Positions 36,393 to 45,318 of a stretch of DNA of 64,000 nt are shown here, one piece after another. The number at the start of each line of letters is the position of its first letter. Position 1 is the stretch's first letter. The DNA comes from Glutamicibacter sp. PS (GTDB taxonomy: Bacteria > Actinomycetota > Actinomycetes > Actinomycetales > Micrococcaceae): assembly GCA_031317595.1 (NCBI GenBank), contig JANCMB010000001.1, forward strand, positions 744,001 through 808,000. Direction: 5' to 3'. A program made the position numbers and the translations under genes. The notes beneath the pieces are model-generated. The model made no database searches, was not told the origin of the DNA, and saw only the letters and a program-made list of their open reading frames with translations.

Positions 36393-36866
36393 ATGCGCGT
36401 GCATATCGCGACCGACCACGCAGGTCTCGAGCTTTCCGACTACCTGATCAAGCACCTCACCGCCAAGGGCTACGAGATGGTCAACCACGGCCCAACCTCC
36501 TATGACCCGGAAGACGACTACCCGGCCTTCTGCCTGAACGCCGCTAAGGCTGTTGTCGCCGATCAGCGCGCCGGAGTCGAAGCGCTCGGAATCGTGCTCG
36601 GCGGTTCGGGCAACGGTGAGCAGATCGCGGCCAACAAGGTCGAGGGAGTGCGCGCGGCACTGGCGTGGAATCTGGATACCGCAAAGCTGGCCCGCGAACA
36701 CAACGACGCGAATGTCATTGCCGTCGGTGGCCGCCAACACAGCGTGGAAGAAGCCGCCGAACTGATCGAGGCCTTCCTGGCCGAGCCATTTAGCGGTGCC
36801 GAGCGCCATGCGCGCCGCATCGGCAAGATCGCGACCTACGAAACCACCGGCAAGATCGTCGACTAA
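36393..36866 (+). CDS. rpiB: ribose-5-phosphate isomerase B
   Basis: 157 aa, LacAB/RpiB family. It interconverts ribose 5-phosphate and ribulose 5-phosphate, linking to the pentose phosphate genes at the left of the window. N-terminal VHIATDHAGLELSDYL and the loop GIVLGGSGNGEQIAANK are diagnostic; actinobacterial RpiB often has this GSGNGE form, with serine in place of the active-site cysteine of E. coli RpiB. The ATG at 36393 gives the standard length; upstream in-frame starts at 36210 and 36375 add unconserved residues. The nei-type gene follows after 2 bp. Confidence 0.93.
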   Translation: MRVHIATDHAGLELSDYLIKHLTAKGYEMVNHGPTSYDPEDDYPAFCLNAAKAVVADQRAGVEALGIVLGGSGNGEQIAANKVEGVRAALAWNLDTAKLAREHNDANVIAVGGRQHSVEEAAELIEAFLAEPFSGAERHARRIGKIATYETTGKIVD

Positions 36867-36868
36867 CC

Positions 36869-37819
36869 GTGCCTGAAGGACATTCCCTACATCGCCTCGC
36901 CCGCCAGATGGATGACGTCTTCGGCGGGCAGGCGGTGGCCGTCAGCTCCCCGCAGGGGCGCTTTGCCCTCGACGCCGCCCGGATCGATGGCCATGTGCTC
37001 GAATCCGCCTTCGCCAAGGGCAAGCAACTCTTCTGCCACTTCTCCAACGACCTGTACCTCCGTGTGCACCTTGGGCTGTATGGCGCGTTCGACTTCGGCG
37101 GTGACGAGTACTTCCGGGGCGCCTCGTCTATCGGTGCACCACGCCGGGTGGGGGAGCGCGAAAGTTCACAGAGTGCGGCACCCGAGCCCTACACCGGGCC
37201 GCCCGAACCGGTCGGTGCGGTGCGTGCGCGCGTGGTCTCGGAGCATGGATGGGCCGATTTGCGTGGGCCGACCGCCTGCGAGGTGCTCGAGCACGATCAG
37301 GTGCAACGGCAGTTGGCCAAGCTTGGGCCCGACCCGCTGGTTGCGGCCGCGGCGCACTTCGATGCCGCCAAGGGGCGTGCGATTCAAGCGGAGCCACAAG
37401 CGCTCTTGGAGGCTGGCCTTGCGGAGTTCAGGGCAAAGCTAGCGCGCACACGTACCCCGATTTGCACCGCGCTGATGAACCAGGAGCTGGTTAGCGGGGT
37501 AGGAAACATCTACCGTGCCGAGGTGCTCTTTCGCCAGCGGCTCGACCCGCAGCGGCCCGCCAATGACATTTCGGCGCGAAAAGTGCGCGCCCTGTGGTTT
37601 GACCTTGTTGCACTCATGGAGGACGGTGTGCGCCAGGGAAAGATCATCACCACCGAGGAAGCGGATCGGGAGCCAGGCCTGCCGTTATGGCCTGATAACG
37701 CCTACTACGTCTATCAGCGTCAGGGGCGCCAATGCCGCCGCTGTGCCGCGCAGGTCAGCCTGGCCGAAGTTGCCGGGCGCAAGCTGTATTGGTGCCCGCG
37801 CTGCCAACGCCGCCGCTAG
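36869..37819 (+). CDS. nei: Fpg/Nei-family DNA glycosylase
   Basis: 316 aa. After removal of Met the N-terminal PEGHSLHRLARQ supplies the catalytic proline and glutamate. The middle LMNQELVSGVGNIYRAEVLFR is the helix-two-turn-helix region, and a C-terminal zinc finger is formed by CRRCAAQVSL...YWCPRC. These bifunctional enzymes remove oxidised bases and cleave abasic sites. The PEGH (not PEGP) start and a long insert near residue 85-115 point to the actinobacterial Nei2 branch. Start is GTG at 36869, 2 bp past rpiB, so both are one transcript. Confidence 0.92.
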   Translation: MPEGHSLHRLARQMDDVFGGQAVAVSSPQGRFALDAARIDGHVLESAFAKGKQLFCHFSNDLYLRVHLGLYGAFDFGGDEYFRGASSIGAPRRVGERESSQSAAPEPYTGPPEPVGAVRARVVSEHGWADLRGPTACEVLEHDQVQRQLAKLGPDPLVAAAAHFDAAKGRAIQAEPQALLEAGLAEFRAKLARTRTPICTALMNQELVSGVGNIYRAEVLFRQRLDPQRPANDISARKVRALWFDLVALMEDGVRQGKIITTEEADREPGLPLWPDNAYYVYQRQGRQCRRCAAQVSLAEVAGRKLYWCPRCQRRR

Positions 37820-37866
37820 GACCAATGGCGCTCACGCTCGGCAACTGCACGGGGGAACCCGTCGAT

Positions 37867-37896
37867 TTGCACGGCGTGAGCGACATGGTCTAAACT
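37867..37896 (+). promoter_or_regulatory. promoter of tRNA-Gly
   Basis: TTGCAC at 37867-37872 and TAAACT at 37891-37896 with 18-bp spacing, about 30 bp upstream of the tRNA-Gly gene. Both boxes are close to the actinobacterial housekeeping consensus. Confidence 0.6.
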
Positions 37897-37927
37897 GAAT
37901 CTCGTTCGCGGTTCAGGCCGCTGACAT

Positions 37928-37998
37928 GGGGATGTAGCTTAATGGTAAAGCCTTAGTCTTCCAAACTAATGACGCGGGTTCGATTCCCGTCATCCCCT
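37928..37998 (+). tRNA. tRNA-Gly (anticodon UCC)
   Basis: 71-nt cloverleaf: acceptor GGGGATG/CATCCCC, D-arm GCTT...AAGC, anticodon stem TTAGT/ACTAA with loop CTTCCAA, T-arm GCGGG-TTCGATT-CCCGT. Discriminator is T; CCA is not encoded. Confidence 0.95.
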
Positions 37999-38023
37999 CC
38001 GAAGGCATCGTCAGAGATGCTTG

Positions 38024-38055
38024 AAGGCCCGGAAGTATTCACTTCCGGGCCTTTT
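38024..38055 (+). terminator. terminator of tRNA-Gly
   Basis: Perfect 13-bp inverted repeat (38024-38036 and 38041-38053) with a 4-nt loop and TTTT at its end. Confidence 0.92.
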
Positions 38056-38298
38056 GCCTTAACCGTCATCTGACCCCTAGCGGTGGCGTAGGGCGGACCT
38101 ATAGGCCGTAGGGCGACGTCGGATCGCCCATACAGTGAGGCGTACATTACACAATCGCGCCATGAAGCGGTTCAGTTTTGAAATGTGCGCGGTGACGTGT
38201 AAGTTAGATGCTTGTGACCAGGCGGGATGACTCGCTGGAAACAGGTCACAACAACTACCGAACTATTTCGTGAATATTTTGATTCACTAGGTATTTCG

Positions 38299-38373
38299 CG
38301 GGGTGTAGCTCAGCTTGGCTAGAGCGCGCGCTTTGGGAGCGTGAGGTCGCAGGTTCGAATCCTGTCACCCCGA
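38299..38373 (+). tRNA. tRNA-Pro (anticodon UGG), copy 1
   Basis: 75-nt cloverleaf: acceptor CGGGGTG/CACCCCG, D-stem GCTC/GAGC, anticodon loop TTTGGGA closed by CGCGC/GCGTG, T-arm GCAGG-TTCGAAT-CCTGT, discriminator A. Identical to the copy at 38531. A dyad GTGAAT/ATTCAC lies about 20 bp upstream, near 38270-38288. Confidence 0.95.
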
Positions 38374-38530
38374 CACATGCGAGGTTCTCGTTGGTTTCTC
38401 GAGGAGGCCATCGCATGGGCTTGACCCACAGCCTAAGGGGTCACCGGCTTGGACGCGGTCCGCGGATCATCGTCTGGCCACAACGATTAGTGGATGCAGG
38501 AGAGCGCAGGTTAGACTGTTCACTGCTAAT

Positions 38531-38605
38531 CGGGGTGTAGCTCAGCTTGGCTAGAGCGCGCGCTTTGGGAGCGTGAGGTCGCAGGTTCGAATCCTGTCAC
38601 CCCGA
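38531..38605 (+). tRNA. tRNA-Pro (anticodon UGG), copy 2
   Basis: Same 75-nt sequence as the copy at 38299; the flanking bases differ. The 157 bp between the copies contain no gene. The copy is followed by a strong terminator and then tig. Confidence 0.95.
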
Positions 38606-38616
38606 CTCTGGAGAAC

Positions 38617-38650
38617 AACCCCGCAACACCACGATGTTGCGGGGTTTTTT
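38617..38650 (+). terminator. terminator of tRNA-Pro copy 2
   Basis: 12-bp perfect stem (38617-38628 and 38635-38646, AACCCCGCAACA arm), 6-nt loop, six T residues from 38645. Confidence 0.95.
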
Positions 38651-38693
38651 GCAGATTAGACCTAATTATTAGACAACCCAGGAGTACAAGGCT

Positions 38694-40019
38694 GTGAAGA
38701 GCGCCGTTGAAAACCTGAACCCGACTCGGGTTAAGCTCACCGTCGAGGTTCCGTACGAGGAGCTGAAGCCGCGCATCGACGAGGCATACAAGACCATCGC
38801 GCAGCAGATTCAGGTGCCGGGCTTCCGTAAGGGCAAGGTTCCTTCCCGCCTGATCGATCAGCGCGTCGGCCGCGGCTACGTCATTGAGACCGCCGTGAAC
38901 GAGGGTCTGAATGAGTACTACCAGAAGGCCATGGTCGAGAACGAGCTGACTCCGCTCTCGCGTCCCGAGGTGGATATCACCGAACTGCCTTCCCTGGAGA
39001 ACGTCGGCGAGGGCCAGCTGGTCTTCACCCTCGAGGTGGACATCCGCCCGAAGGTTGAACTGCCGGACTACAAGGGCATCGAGGTCACCGTCGAGGCTAA
39101 GGAAGTTGCCGACGAGGACATCGAGAAGGCCCTCGACGACCTGCGCGGTCGTTTCGGCACCCTGAAGGAGGTTGAGGCTCCGGCCGCAGCCGATTCCTTC
39201 GTGACCATCGATCTGACCGCCACTGTCGATGGCGAAGAGGTTGACTCGGCTCAGGGTCTGTCCTACCAGATCGGTTCGGGCAACATGCTCGAGGGCATGG
39301 ACGAGGCACTGACCGGCCTGACCGCCGGTGAGGACGCCACCTTCGAGACCACCCTGGCAGGCGGCGAGCACGCCGGTCAGTCGGCCACCGTCAAGGTTGT
39401 CGTCACTGCCGTGAAGCAGCGCGAGCTGCCAGAGGCCAACGATGACTTCGCTCAGCTGGCCTCCGAGTTCGACACCATCGCCGAACTGCGCGAGTCGCTG
39501 TCCAAGGACGCCGCCGAGGGCAAGGTCGTCGAGCAGGGTGTCGAGGCCCGCGAATTGGTGCTGGACAAGCTCCTCGAGCTCGTTGAGGTTCCGGTTCCGG
39601 CTGGCGTCATCGACGAGCAGATCGAGCAGCACTTCGATAACCCGCAGGCCGAAGCGGACCACGACACCGAAGAGCACCGCACCGAGGTTCGCCAGAACAC
39701 CGAGCGTGCCTTCAAGAACGAGATCGTGCTGGACGCCGTCGCCGAGGCCGAAGAGGTTGGCGTCGAGCAGTCCGAGCTGATCGACTACATCGTGCAGACC
39801 GCCGGTCAGTACGGCATGGATCCGAACCAGTTCGCCCAGATGCTCGACGGTGCCGGCCAGGTACCGATGCTGCTCGGCGAGGTGCGTCGCCGCAAGGCCC
39901 TGGCCAAGGTCCTCGAGTACGCCGTGGTCACCGACTCCAACGGTGCCACCGTTGACCTGAGCTCCTTCGTGAAGCCAGCCGGTGAAGAGGAAGCTGCCGA
40001 AGAGGTCGCAGCCGAGTAG
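38694..40019 (+). CDS. tig: trigger factor
   Basis: 441 aa ribosome-associated chaperone and peptidyl-prolyl isomerase. N-terminal ribosome-binding domain has [17 protein letters not shown] (the GFRxGKxP signature); the FKBP-type PPIase domain spans roughly residues 150-240 ([17 protein letters not shown]); the C-terminal helical cradle follows and ends in an acidic, Ala/Glu-rich tail. The start is GTG at 38694, after AGGAG. It lies just upstream of clpP1-clpP2-clpX, the common bacterial order. Confidence 0.97.
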   Translation: MKSAVENLNPTRVKLTVEVPYEELKPRIDEAYKTIAQQIQVPGFRKGKVPSRLIDQRVGRGYVIETAVNEGLNEYYQKAMVENELTPLSRPEVDITELPSLENVGEGQLVFTLEVDIRPKVELPDYKGIEVTVEAKEVADEDIEKALDDLRGRFGTLKEVEAPAAADSFVTIDLTATVDGEEVDSAQGLSYQIGSGNMLEGMDEALTGLTAGEDATFETTLAGGEHAGQSATVKVVVTAVKQRELPEANDDFAQLASEFDTIAELRESLSKDAAEGKVVEQGVEARELVLDKLLELVEVPVPAGVIDEQIEQHFDNPQAEADHDTEEHRTEVRQNTERAFKNEIVLDAVAEAEEVGVEQSELIDYIVQTAGQYGMDPNQFAQMLDGAGQVPMLLGEVRRRKALAKVLEYAVVTDSNGATVDLSSFVKPAGEEEAAEEVAAE

Positions 40020-40040
40020 TCACCGACACTTACATAACAG

Positions 40041-40085
40041 AAGTCGCCGGAACCCCCGCACAGCGCGGGTGGGCCGGCGACTTTT
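40041..40085 (+). terminator. terminator of tig
   Basis: Outer 10-bp perfect stem (40041-40050 and 40074-40083, AAGTCGCCGG arm) around an inner CCCGC/GCGGG hairpin, ending in TTTT. It separates tig from clpP1. Confidence 0.87.
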
Positions 40086-40088
40086 GTC

Positions 40089-40104
40089 GTTCGCCCTCGG
40101 CGCA
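40089..40104. promoter_or_regulatory. ClgR-like operator upstream of clpP1-clpP2
   Basis: GTTCGCCCTCGGCGCA contains the dyad CGC-N5-GCG (40092-40102). Read on the minus strand it agrees with the core CGCYNANRGCG that I recall for ClgR, the activator of clp genes in Corynebacterium and Streptomyces. It lies about 140 bp upstream of the clpP1 start. Confidence 0.55.
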
Positions 40105-40244
40105 CTCATGCGCCGTGAGCGAAAACCGGGCATGAATTGCCACAAGGGCCAGTTGAAATCAGTAATCTCAAAGTAACCACTCGAAGTTGCGGCTCCGCCG
40201 GGAGCTGCACGATCCGATCTACACGTTTGGAAGAGGTAGAGAAC

Positions 40245-40868
40245 ATGCCACATGATTCGCGCACTCCCACCATGGCTACCGTCGAAGCAGCCAGCCGTGA
40301 GGACTACATCTACAACCGGCTGCTCAAGGAGCGCATCATTTGGCTGGGCTCCGAGGTCCGCGACGAGAACGCCAATGCCATCTGCTCGCAGCTGCTGTTG
40401 CTCTCCGCAGAGGACCCGGAGAAGGACATCTACCTGTACATCAACTCGCCGGGTGGCTCGATCACCGCGGGCATGGCCATCTACGACACCATGAAGTTCA
40501 TTCCGAACGATGTGGTGACCGTGGCAACCGGTCTGGCAGCTTCCATGGGGCAGTTCCTGCTCTCCTCGGGTACTCCGGGCAAGCGTTTCGCGACCCCGAA
40601 CGCTCGTATTCTGATGCACCAGCCATCCGGTGGTATCGGCGGCACGGCCTCGGACATCAAGATTCAGGCCGAACTGATCATGCACATGAAGAAGGTTATG
40701 AGCGAGCTGACCGCGGAGCAGACCGGCCAGACCGTCGAGCAGATTCTGTTGGATAACCAGCGCGATAAGTGGTTCACCGCGGAGGAAGGCCTGGAATACG
40801 GCTTCTTTGACCAGATTGCCCAGCATGCCGGTTCGGTGACCGGTGGCGGCGGAGTCGGCAACAAGTAA
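40245..40868 (+). CDS. clpP1: ATP-dependent Clp protease proteolytic subunit ClpP1
   Basis: 207 aa serine protease subunit. Catalytic serine in [14 protein letters not shown], histidine in [11 protein letters not shown] and aspartate in [10 protein letters not shown]. Actinobacteria need two different ClpP subunits that assemble as a mixed 14-mer; the second gene follows after 46 bp. I chose the ATG at 40245 (MPHDSRTPT), preceded by GAGGTAGAGAAC; an ATG at 40272 would also fit, since ClpP N-termini are processed. A Gly-rich tail ([12 protein letters not shown]) ends the protein. Confidence 0.95.
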   Translation: MPHDSRTPTMATVEAASREDYIYNRLLKERIIWLGSEVRDENANAICSQLLLLSAEDPEKDIYLYINSPGGSITAGMAIYDTMKFIPNDVVTVATGLAASMGQFLLSSGTPGKRFATPNARILMHQPSGGIGGTASDIKIQAELIMHMKKVMSELTAEQTGQTVEQILLDNQRDKWFTAEEGLEYGFFDQIAQHAGSVTGGGGVGNK

Positions 40869-40914
40869 CAACCGCCTGCACCCACCACCGAACGCAGAAT
40901 TTCAAGGAGAAACC

Positions 40915-41574
40915 ATGTACTTCAATCAGGAAGCCACCGCCGGCGCAATGCCCTCCGCACGCTACATCCTGCCGCAGTTTGAGGAGCGTACCCCGTACGG
41001 TTTCAAGCGCCAGGACCCCTACGCGAAGCTCTTCGAAGATCGCATCATCTTCCTCGGAGCCCAGGTTGATGACGCCTCGGCAGATGACGTCATGGCTCAG
41101 CTGTTGGTGCTCGAATCCATGGACCCGGAGCGCGATGTCACCCTGTACATCAACTCGCCCGGTGGCTCGTTCACCGCGATGACGGCTATCTACGACACCA
41201 TTCAGTTCATCCGTCCAGAGGTGCAGACGGTCTGCCTCGGTCAGGCAGCTTCGGCCGCCGCCGTGCTCTTGGCCGCCGGTACCCCGGGCAAGCGTCTGGC
41301 CCTGCCGAACGCCCGCGTGCTGATCCACCAGCCGGCTATGGGCGGCGGCGAACGTGGCACGGCAACCGACCTGCAGATTCAGGCCGAAGAAGTCATGCGC
41401 ATGCGCGAATGGATGGAAAAGACCATCTCCGATCACACCGGCCAGGAAGTGTCCAAGGTGGGCAATGACGTAGAGCGTGATCTGTACATGACGGCGGAAG
41501 AAGCAAAGGCCTACGGCATCGTCGACGAGGTGCTGACCCCGCGTAAGTTGAACCGCGCGCAGCTGGGCCACTAG
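40915..41574 (+). CDS. clpP2: ATP-dependent Clp protease proteolytic subunit ClpP2
   Basis: 219 aa. Catalytic residues lie in LGQAASAAAVLLAAG (serine), ARVLIHQPAMGG (histidine) and VERDLYMTAEEA (aspartate). ATG at 40915 follows AAGGAGAAACC. It pairs with ClpP1 and is unfolded-substrate-fed by ClpX or ClpC. Translation is from the same transcript as clpP1. Confidence 0.95.
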   Translation: MYFNQEATAGAMPSARYILPQFEERTPYGFKRQDPYAKLFEDRIIFLGAQVDDASADDVMAQLLVLESMDPERDVTLYINSPGGSFTAMTAIYDTIQFIRPEVQTVCLGQAASAAAVLLAAGTPGKRLALPNARVLIHQPAMGGGERGTATDLQIQAEEVMRMREWMEKTISDHTGQEVSKVGNDVERDLYMTAEEAKAYGIVDEVLTPRKLNRAQLGH

Positions 41575-41612
41575 GCACGATTAGCGACGCACACGCTGTC
41601 GAGTAGCTGATT

Positions 41613-41656
41613 GCCGGCAACCTGCGACCCCGTGAAGGGGCGCGCGGGTTGTCGGC
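41613..41656 (+). terminator. hairpin between clpP2 and clpX
   Basis: 10-bp stem with one G-U pair (41613-41622 and 41647-41656) around an inner ACCCC/GGGG helix, 38 bp past clpP2. It may be a partial terminator or processing signal, since clpX follows 86 bp later. Confidence 0.55.
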
Positions 41657-41742
41657 TTCATGCCATCTTCGGCTAATTTGGGGATCTCCTGATTTAGAAT
41701 GAGGGGGAGTCCACGGCAATCCAACAATGGGAGATTAGTGCT

Positions 41743-43035
41743 ATGGCACGAATGGGCGAAGGCTCGGATCTGCTGAAATGTTCTTTCTGCGGAAAGAGCC
41801 AGAAGCAAGTGAAGAAGTTGATTGCAGGCCACGGGGTCTACATCTGCACCGAGTGCATCGAACTATGCAATGAGATCATTGCCGAGGAGTTCGCCGAAGA
41901 GCAGGTCGCCGAAGACTTTACCCTCCCGAAGCCCCGCGAGATCTTCGATTCTCTCCAGGAATATGTCATCGGCCAGGAGAATGCCAAGCGCGCTCTGTCG
42001 GTGGCGGTGTACAACCACTACAAGCGCATCCACGGGTCCCCGGATAAGGCTCCCGTCGCCGCCTTGACTAATGACGATCCGCTGTCAGAGGTTGAGGTTT
42101 CCAAGTCAAATATCATGATGATCGGCCCGACGGGTTGCGGTAAGACCTATTTGGCGCAGTCTCTAGCCCGGAAACTGAACGTTCCCTTCGCCGTGGCCGA
42201 CGCGACCAGCCTCACCGAGGCCGGATATGTCGGTGAAGACGTTGAGAACATTCTGCTGAAATTGATTCAGGCCGCCGACTACGACGTCAAGCGGGCCGAA
42301 ACCGGCATCATCTATATCGATGAAATCGACAAGATTTCGCGCAAGAGCGAAAACCCATCGATTACTCGCGATGTCTCCGGTGAAGGCGTGCAGCAGGCCC
42401 TGCTGAAAATCCTCGAGGGGACGGTCGCCGCGGTTCCTCCGCAGGGTGGACGCAAGCACCCACATCAAGATTTTCTCCAGTTGGATACCACCAACATTCT
42501 CTTCATCGTTGCCGGAGCTTTCGCTGGACTCGAAGAGATTATCTCGAGCCGCGCGGGCCGAAAGGGCATTGGATTCGGTGCGCCGCTCACCGCCATCAAA
42601 TCCGAGACCCCTTCGTACTCCGATGTGCGTCCCGAAGACCTTCTGAAGTTTGGTTTGATCCCAGAATTCATTGGTCGTCTTCCGGTGATCACCACGGTCG
42701 AACATTTGGATCGCGATGCCTTGGTTCGCGTGCTCACCGAGCCGCGCAACGCCCTGGTCAAGCAGTATCAAAAGATGTTCCAGATGGACGGAGTGCAACT
42801 CTCCTTCGACGCGGGCGCCCTGGAGGCCATTGCGGAGAAGGCCATTGAACGCGAGACCGGAGCGCGCGGTTTGCGTTCCATTCTCGAAGAAACCCTCGGC
42901 GGCATCATGTTTGACCTGCCTAGCCGGGAGGACGTTGCCGAGGTTGTGATCTCGCGCGAGACCGTCCTAGAGGGCGCCGAGCCGGTTATGCTCACCCATG
43001 AGTTGGCCGCGAAACGCAATCAGAAGTCCGCATAG
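41743..43035 (+). CDS. clpX: ATP-dependent Clp protease ATP-binding subunit ClpX
   Basis: 430 aa AAA+ unfoldase. N-terminal zinc-binding domain with four cysteines ([11 protein letters not shown]...ICTECIELC), Walker [13 protein letters not shown] near residue 130, Walker [11 protein letters not shown], and the IGF-type ClpP-docking loop (RKGIGFGAP). Feeds tagged proteins into the ClpP1P2 chamber. The gap to clpP2 is 168 bp and holds a hairpin, so clpX may have extra promoter control. Confidence 0.97.
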   Translation: MARMGEGSDLLKCSFCGKSQKQVKKLIAGHGVYICTECIELCNEIIAEEFAEEQVAEDFTLPKPREIFDSLQEYVIGQENAKRALSVAVYNHYKRIHGSPDKAPVAALTNDDPLSEVEVSKSNIMMIGPTGCGKTYLAQSLARKLNVPFAVADATSLTEAGYVGEDVENILLKLIQAADYDVKRAETGIIYIDEIDKISRKSENPSITRDVSGEGVQQALLKILEGTVAAVPPQGGRKHPHQDFLQLDTTNILFIVAGAFAGLEEIISSRAGRKGIGFGAPLTAIKSETPSYSDVRPEDLLKFGLIPEFIGRLPVITTVEHLDRDALVRVLTEPRNALVKQYQKMFQMDGVQLSFDAGALEAIAEKAIERETGARGLRSILEETLGGIMFDLPSREDVAEVVISRETVLEGAEPVMLTHELAAKRNQKSA

Positions 43036-43072
43036 TTTTCCGTCACCCTAACCCAGAAAGTAGGTCCGGTCA

Positions 43073-43681
43073 GTGGCCGAGCGCAAACACGTTGATTTTT
43101 GGTTCGATCCGATTTGTCCTTTCGCCTGGGCCACGAGCCGCTGGATCAAAGAGGTCCAGAAGGTTCGTGACATTGATGTCACCTGGCATGTGATGAGCCT
43201 GTCGATGCTTAACGACGGGCGTGAGCTCCCGGCTGACTACCGCGAGAAAATGGACCGTTCCTGGGGCCCGGTGCGTGTGATCACCAAGGCCATCGCCGAC
43301 CATGGAGCCTCGGTTACCGACGGTCTCTACACGGCCATGGGCGAGCTTTTCCATCACGAGCAGCTCGAAGATCGCGCCGAGGTGATTGCCCGAGCATTGG
43401 AGCAGGTGGGGCTTCCAGCGGAGCTTGCCGAGGCTGCGGATACCGACGCCTATGATGCGAAGCTGCGCGAGAGCCACGAGGCTGGCATCTCAAAGGTCGG
43501 TCAAGACGTCGGCACGCCGATCGTGGCCGTAGATGGCGTGGCCTTCTTTGGGCCGGTCATCACCCGTGTGCCCACCGGCGAGGACGCAGGACGCCTATTT
43601 GATGCGTCGGCTGAACTCGCTTCCTTCCCGTACTTCTTTGAGCTCAAGCGCACGCGCACGGAGTCGCCGACCTTCGAGTAA
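43073..43681 (+). CDS. DsbA-family oxidoreductase, mycothiol-dependent nitroreductase (Rv2466c) type
   Basis: 202 aa thioredoxin-fold protein with a helical insert. The N-terminal VDFWFDPICPFAWATSRWI and C-terminal VGTPIVAVDGVAFFGPVI with its cis-proline match the Rv2466c group of mycothiol-dependent reductases. The active-site motif is C-P-F-A, so the second cysteine of the C-x-x-C type is missing and a monothiol mechanism is likely. No signal peptide; cytoplasmic. Start is GTG at 43073, behind GTCCGGT. M. tuberculosis has this gene close to pepN and rpiB, as I recall. Confidence 0.87.
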   Translation: MAERKHVDFWFDPICPFAWATSRWIKEVQKVRDIDVTWHVMSLSMLNDGRELPADYREKMDRSWGPVRVITKAIADHGASVTDGLYTAMGELFHHEQLEDRAEVIARALEQVGLPAELAEAADTDAYDAKLRESHEAGISKVGQDVGTPIVAVDGVAFFGPVITRVPTGEDAGRLFDASAELASFPYFFELKRTRTESPTFE

Positions 43682-43701
43682 CCCTTGTTAGGCGGCAGTT
43701 A

Positions 43702-43764
43702 GCCCGTCCGGCCACACTCCTACCGTCTTCGGCGGTAGAGGCAGTGTGGTCGGGCGGGCATTTT
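43702..43764 (+). terminator. large hairpin terminator after the DsbA-like gene
   Basis: Nested inverted repeat: outer GCCCGTCCG...CGGGCGGGC and CCACACT...AGTGTGG arms, inner CTACCG/CGGTAG around TCTTCG, followed by ATTTTC. It starts about 20 bp after the stop. Confidence 0.83.
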
Positions 43765-44233
43765 CGTGCCCGCACAGGCCAGACGGTATACCGAACTGCC
43801 CACGTCACCGGGCGACTTTTACGAAGCGCTACGAAGGTCTATAAAAATTTTTCTGGATACCATCTGGTCGCACCGGCGTAGCGCGCCTATTTTCTTTCAG
43901 ATTTTCCGCCACCCGATTCACCTACTGGGCGGTAACTAGTTTCAAAGTTGCGTGGCTCACATTTTCCTAGGTCAATCTATGAATCATCTGTTTCAGGCTC
44001 CTCTATGGACGGTAGATACTTGCCGTGCCGCTCGCTCACTCAGTGGTGTTGAATAATTAAGCATCACTGGATGTTCTTTTCATAACTACTTGTCACCTCA
44101 AGTTCTCATCCGCGAAATTGCTTGGAACAAAGTACTAGTGCGGTTGTGAAGTATGTGCTTGACTGTGTCCCACGAGTGCTACGGCACACAGTTTCGAGGG
44201 CGACGTAGTGGTCGCCGGATGAGGAGAACTACC
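43765..44233. promoter_or_regulatory. 469-bp leader region of the secreted protease gene
   Basis: No gene is visible. The region is less GC-rich than its surroundings (for example the run TATAAAAATTTTT near 43842) and includes the 6-bp dyad CTGTGT/ACACAG at 44163-44192 just before the gene. It probably holds the promoter of the protease gene and controls, but none can be fixed by eye. Confidence 0.4.
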
Positions 44234-45229
44234 GTGCAACTTGGTTCAAAGCAGAACCGATTGGCCAAGGCAGGCCGTCGCAAGTCCCTGCTGGCGGCAA
44301 CCATGCTGGCAGGACTGTTGGCGGCAGGTACCGCACCCGTGGCTTCGGCCGCACCTGTGGTGGAAAACCAGCAGATCGAATCTCAGGAAATCTCGAAGAG
44401 CCAGGCCGAATCGGCGCTGGACTACTGGACCCCGGAACGCATGAAGGCGGCCAAGAGCGCCGATGCGTTGACTCGCGGCAAGTCGGCTTCGAGCAATGGC
44501 ATCAAGGTGGGACAGCCCAGCAAGATCGCCGGTGAAAAAGCCGAGAAGCAGGCGATCCGCAAGGGCAAGCCGTCCAAGAACAACGCTGTTTCCCCGGTCT
44601 CGCACATTGGTAAGGTCTTCTTCACGCTGGGCGGCCAGGACTACGTTTGCTCGGGCAACGCCGTAGTTTCGGCCAACGAATCCACCGTCTCGACCGCCGG
44701 GCACTGCCTGAACGAGGGGCCGGGAGCTTTCGCTACGCGCTGGATCTTCGCCCCTGCCTACGAAAACGGCAACACCCCGTACGGCACCTACGCTGCCACC
44801 GAGCTGGTCACCACCACGCAGTGGAGCAATGACGGGGACATCACCTACGACACCGGCTTCGCCGTGGTCTCGGACGGTAGCGGAGTGAGCCTGACCGATC
44901 GCGTCGGCGCCTCCGGCGTGGCCTTCAACCAGGCTCGCGGACTGACCTACACCGCCTTCGGCTACCCGGCAGCCTACCCGTTCAACGGTGAAACCCTGCA
45001 CTCCTGCTACGGTTCGGCTACCCCCGACCCGTACGGTCAGAGCCAGTCCCAAGGCATCCCTTGCGACATGACCGGTGGTTCTTCGGGCGGCCCATGGTTC
45101 ATCGGTAGCGGTTCGAACGGTTACCAGAACTCCGTGAACAGCTTCGGTTACAACGGCATCCGCAACACCATGTTTGGCCCGTACTGGGGCACTGCAATCG
45201 AGCAGGCTTACCAGGACGCACAGAACTAA
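44234..45229 (+). CDS. secreted trypsin-like serine protease (V8/glutamyl endopeptidase type)
   Basis: About 331 aa. A signal peptide is clear: basic start, hydrophobic LLAATMLAGLLAAGTAPVA, cleavage after ASA-AP. A Lys/Ser-rich pro-region of about 90 residues follows. The peptidase domain has histidine in VSTAGHC, aspartate in the DITYDTGFAV region, and serine in GGSSGGPWF. Cysteines in VCSGNAV/AGHC and HSCYG/IPCDM can form two disulfides. Start is taken as GTG at 44234 with AGGAG 7 bp upstream; the open frame begins earlier at 44153. No sorting or cell-wall motif is seen, so it is probably released. Confidence 0.9.
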   Translation: MQLGSKQNRLAKAGRRKSLLAATMLAGLLAAGTAPVASAAPVVENQQIESQEISKSQAESALDYWTPERMKAAKSADALTRGKSASSNGIKVGQPSKIAGEKAEKQAIRKGKPSKNNAVSPVSHIGKVFFTLGGQDYVCSGNAVVSANESTVSTAGHCLNEGPGAFATRWIFAPAYENGNTPYGTYAATELVTTTQWSNDGDITYDTGFAVVSDGSGVSLTDRVGASGVAFNQARGLTYTAFGYPAAYPFNGETLHSCYGSATPDPYGQSQSQGIPCDMTGGSSGGPWFIGSGSNGYQNSVNSFGYNGIRNTMFGPYWGTAIEQAYQDAQN

Positions 45230-45261
45230 GGCTGAACGCCTCCTCGACAGTCGAGTTCATT

Positions 45262-45307
45262 AAAGACTGATGCCCGGGTTCCCTAGGGAACCCGGGCATC
45301 AGTCTTT
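45262..45307. terminator. perfect 46-bp palindromic terminator between protease gene and valS
   Basis: AAAGACTGATGCC... is followed without spacer by its exact reverse complement (23-bp arms, 45262-45284 and 45285-45307). It ends in TTT on both strands and sits between convergent genes, so it can stop both transcripts. Confidence 0.93.
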
Positions 45308-45318
45308 GCTACCTGCGG

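Noticed and set aside
38526-39677. 383-codon frame on the minus strand across tRNA-Pro and tig
   Set aside because: It is the mirror frame of trigger factor and runs through a tRNA and a terminator. Its residues are low-complexity as expected from opposite-strand reading of GC-rich DNA.
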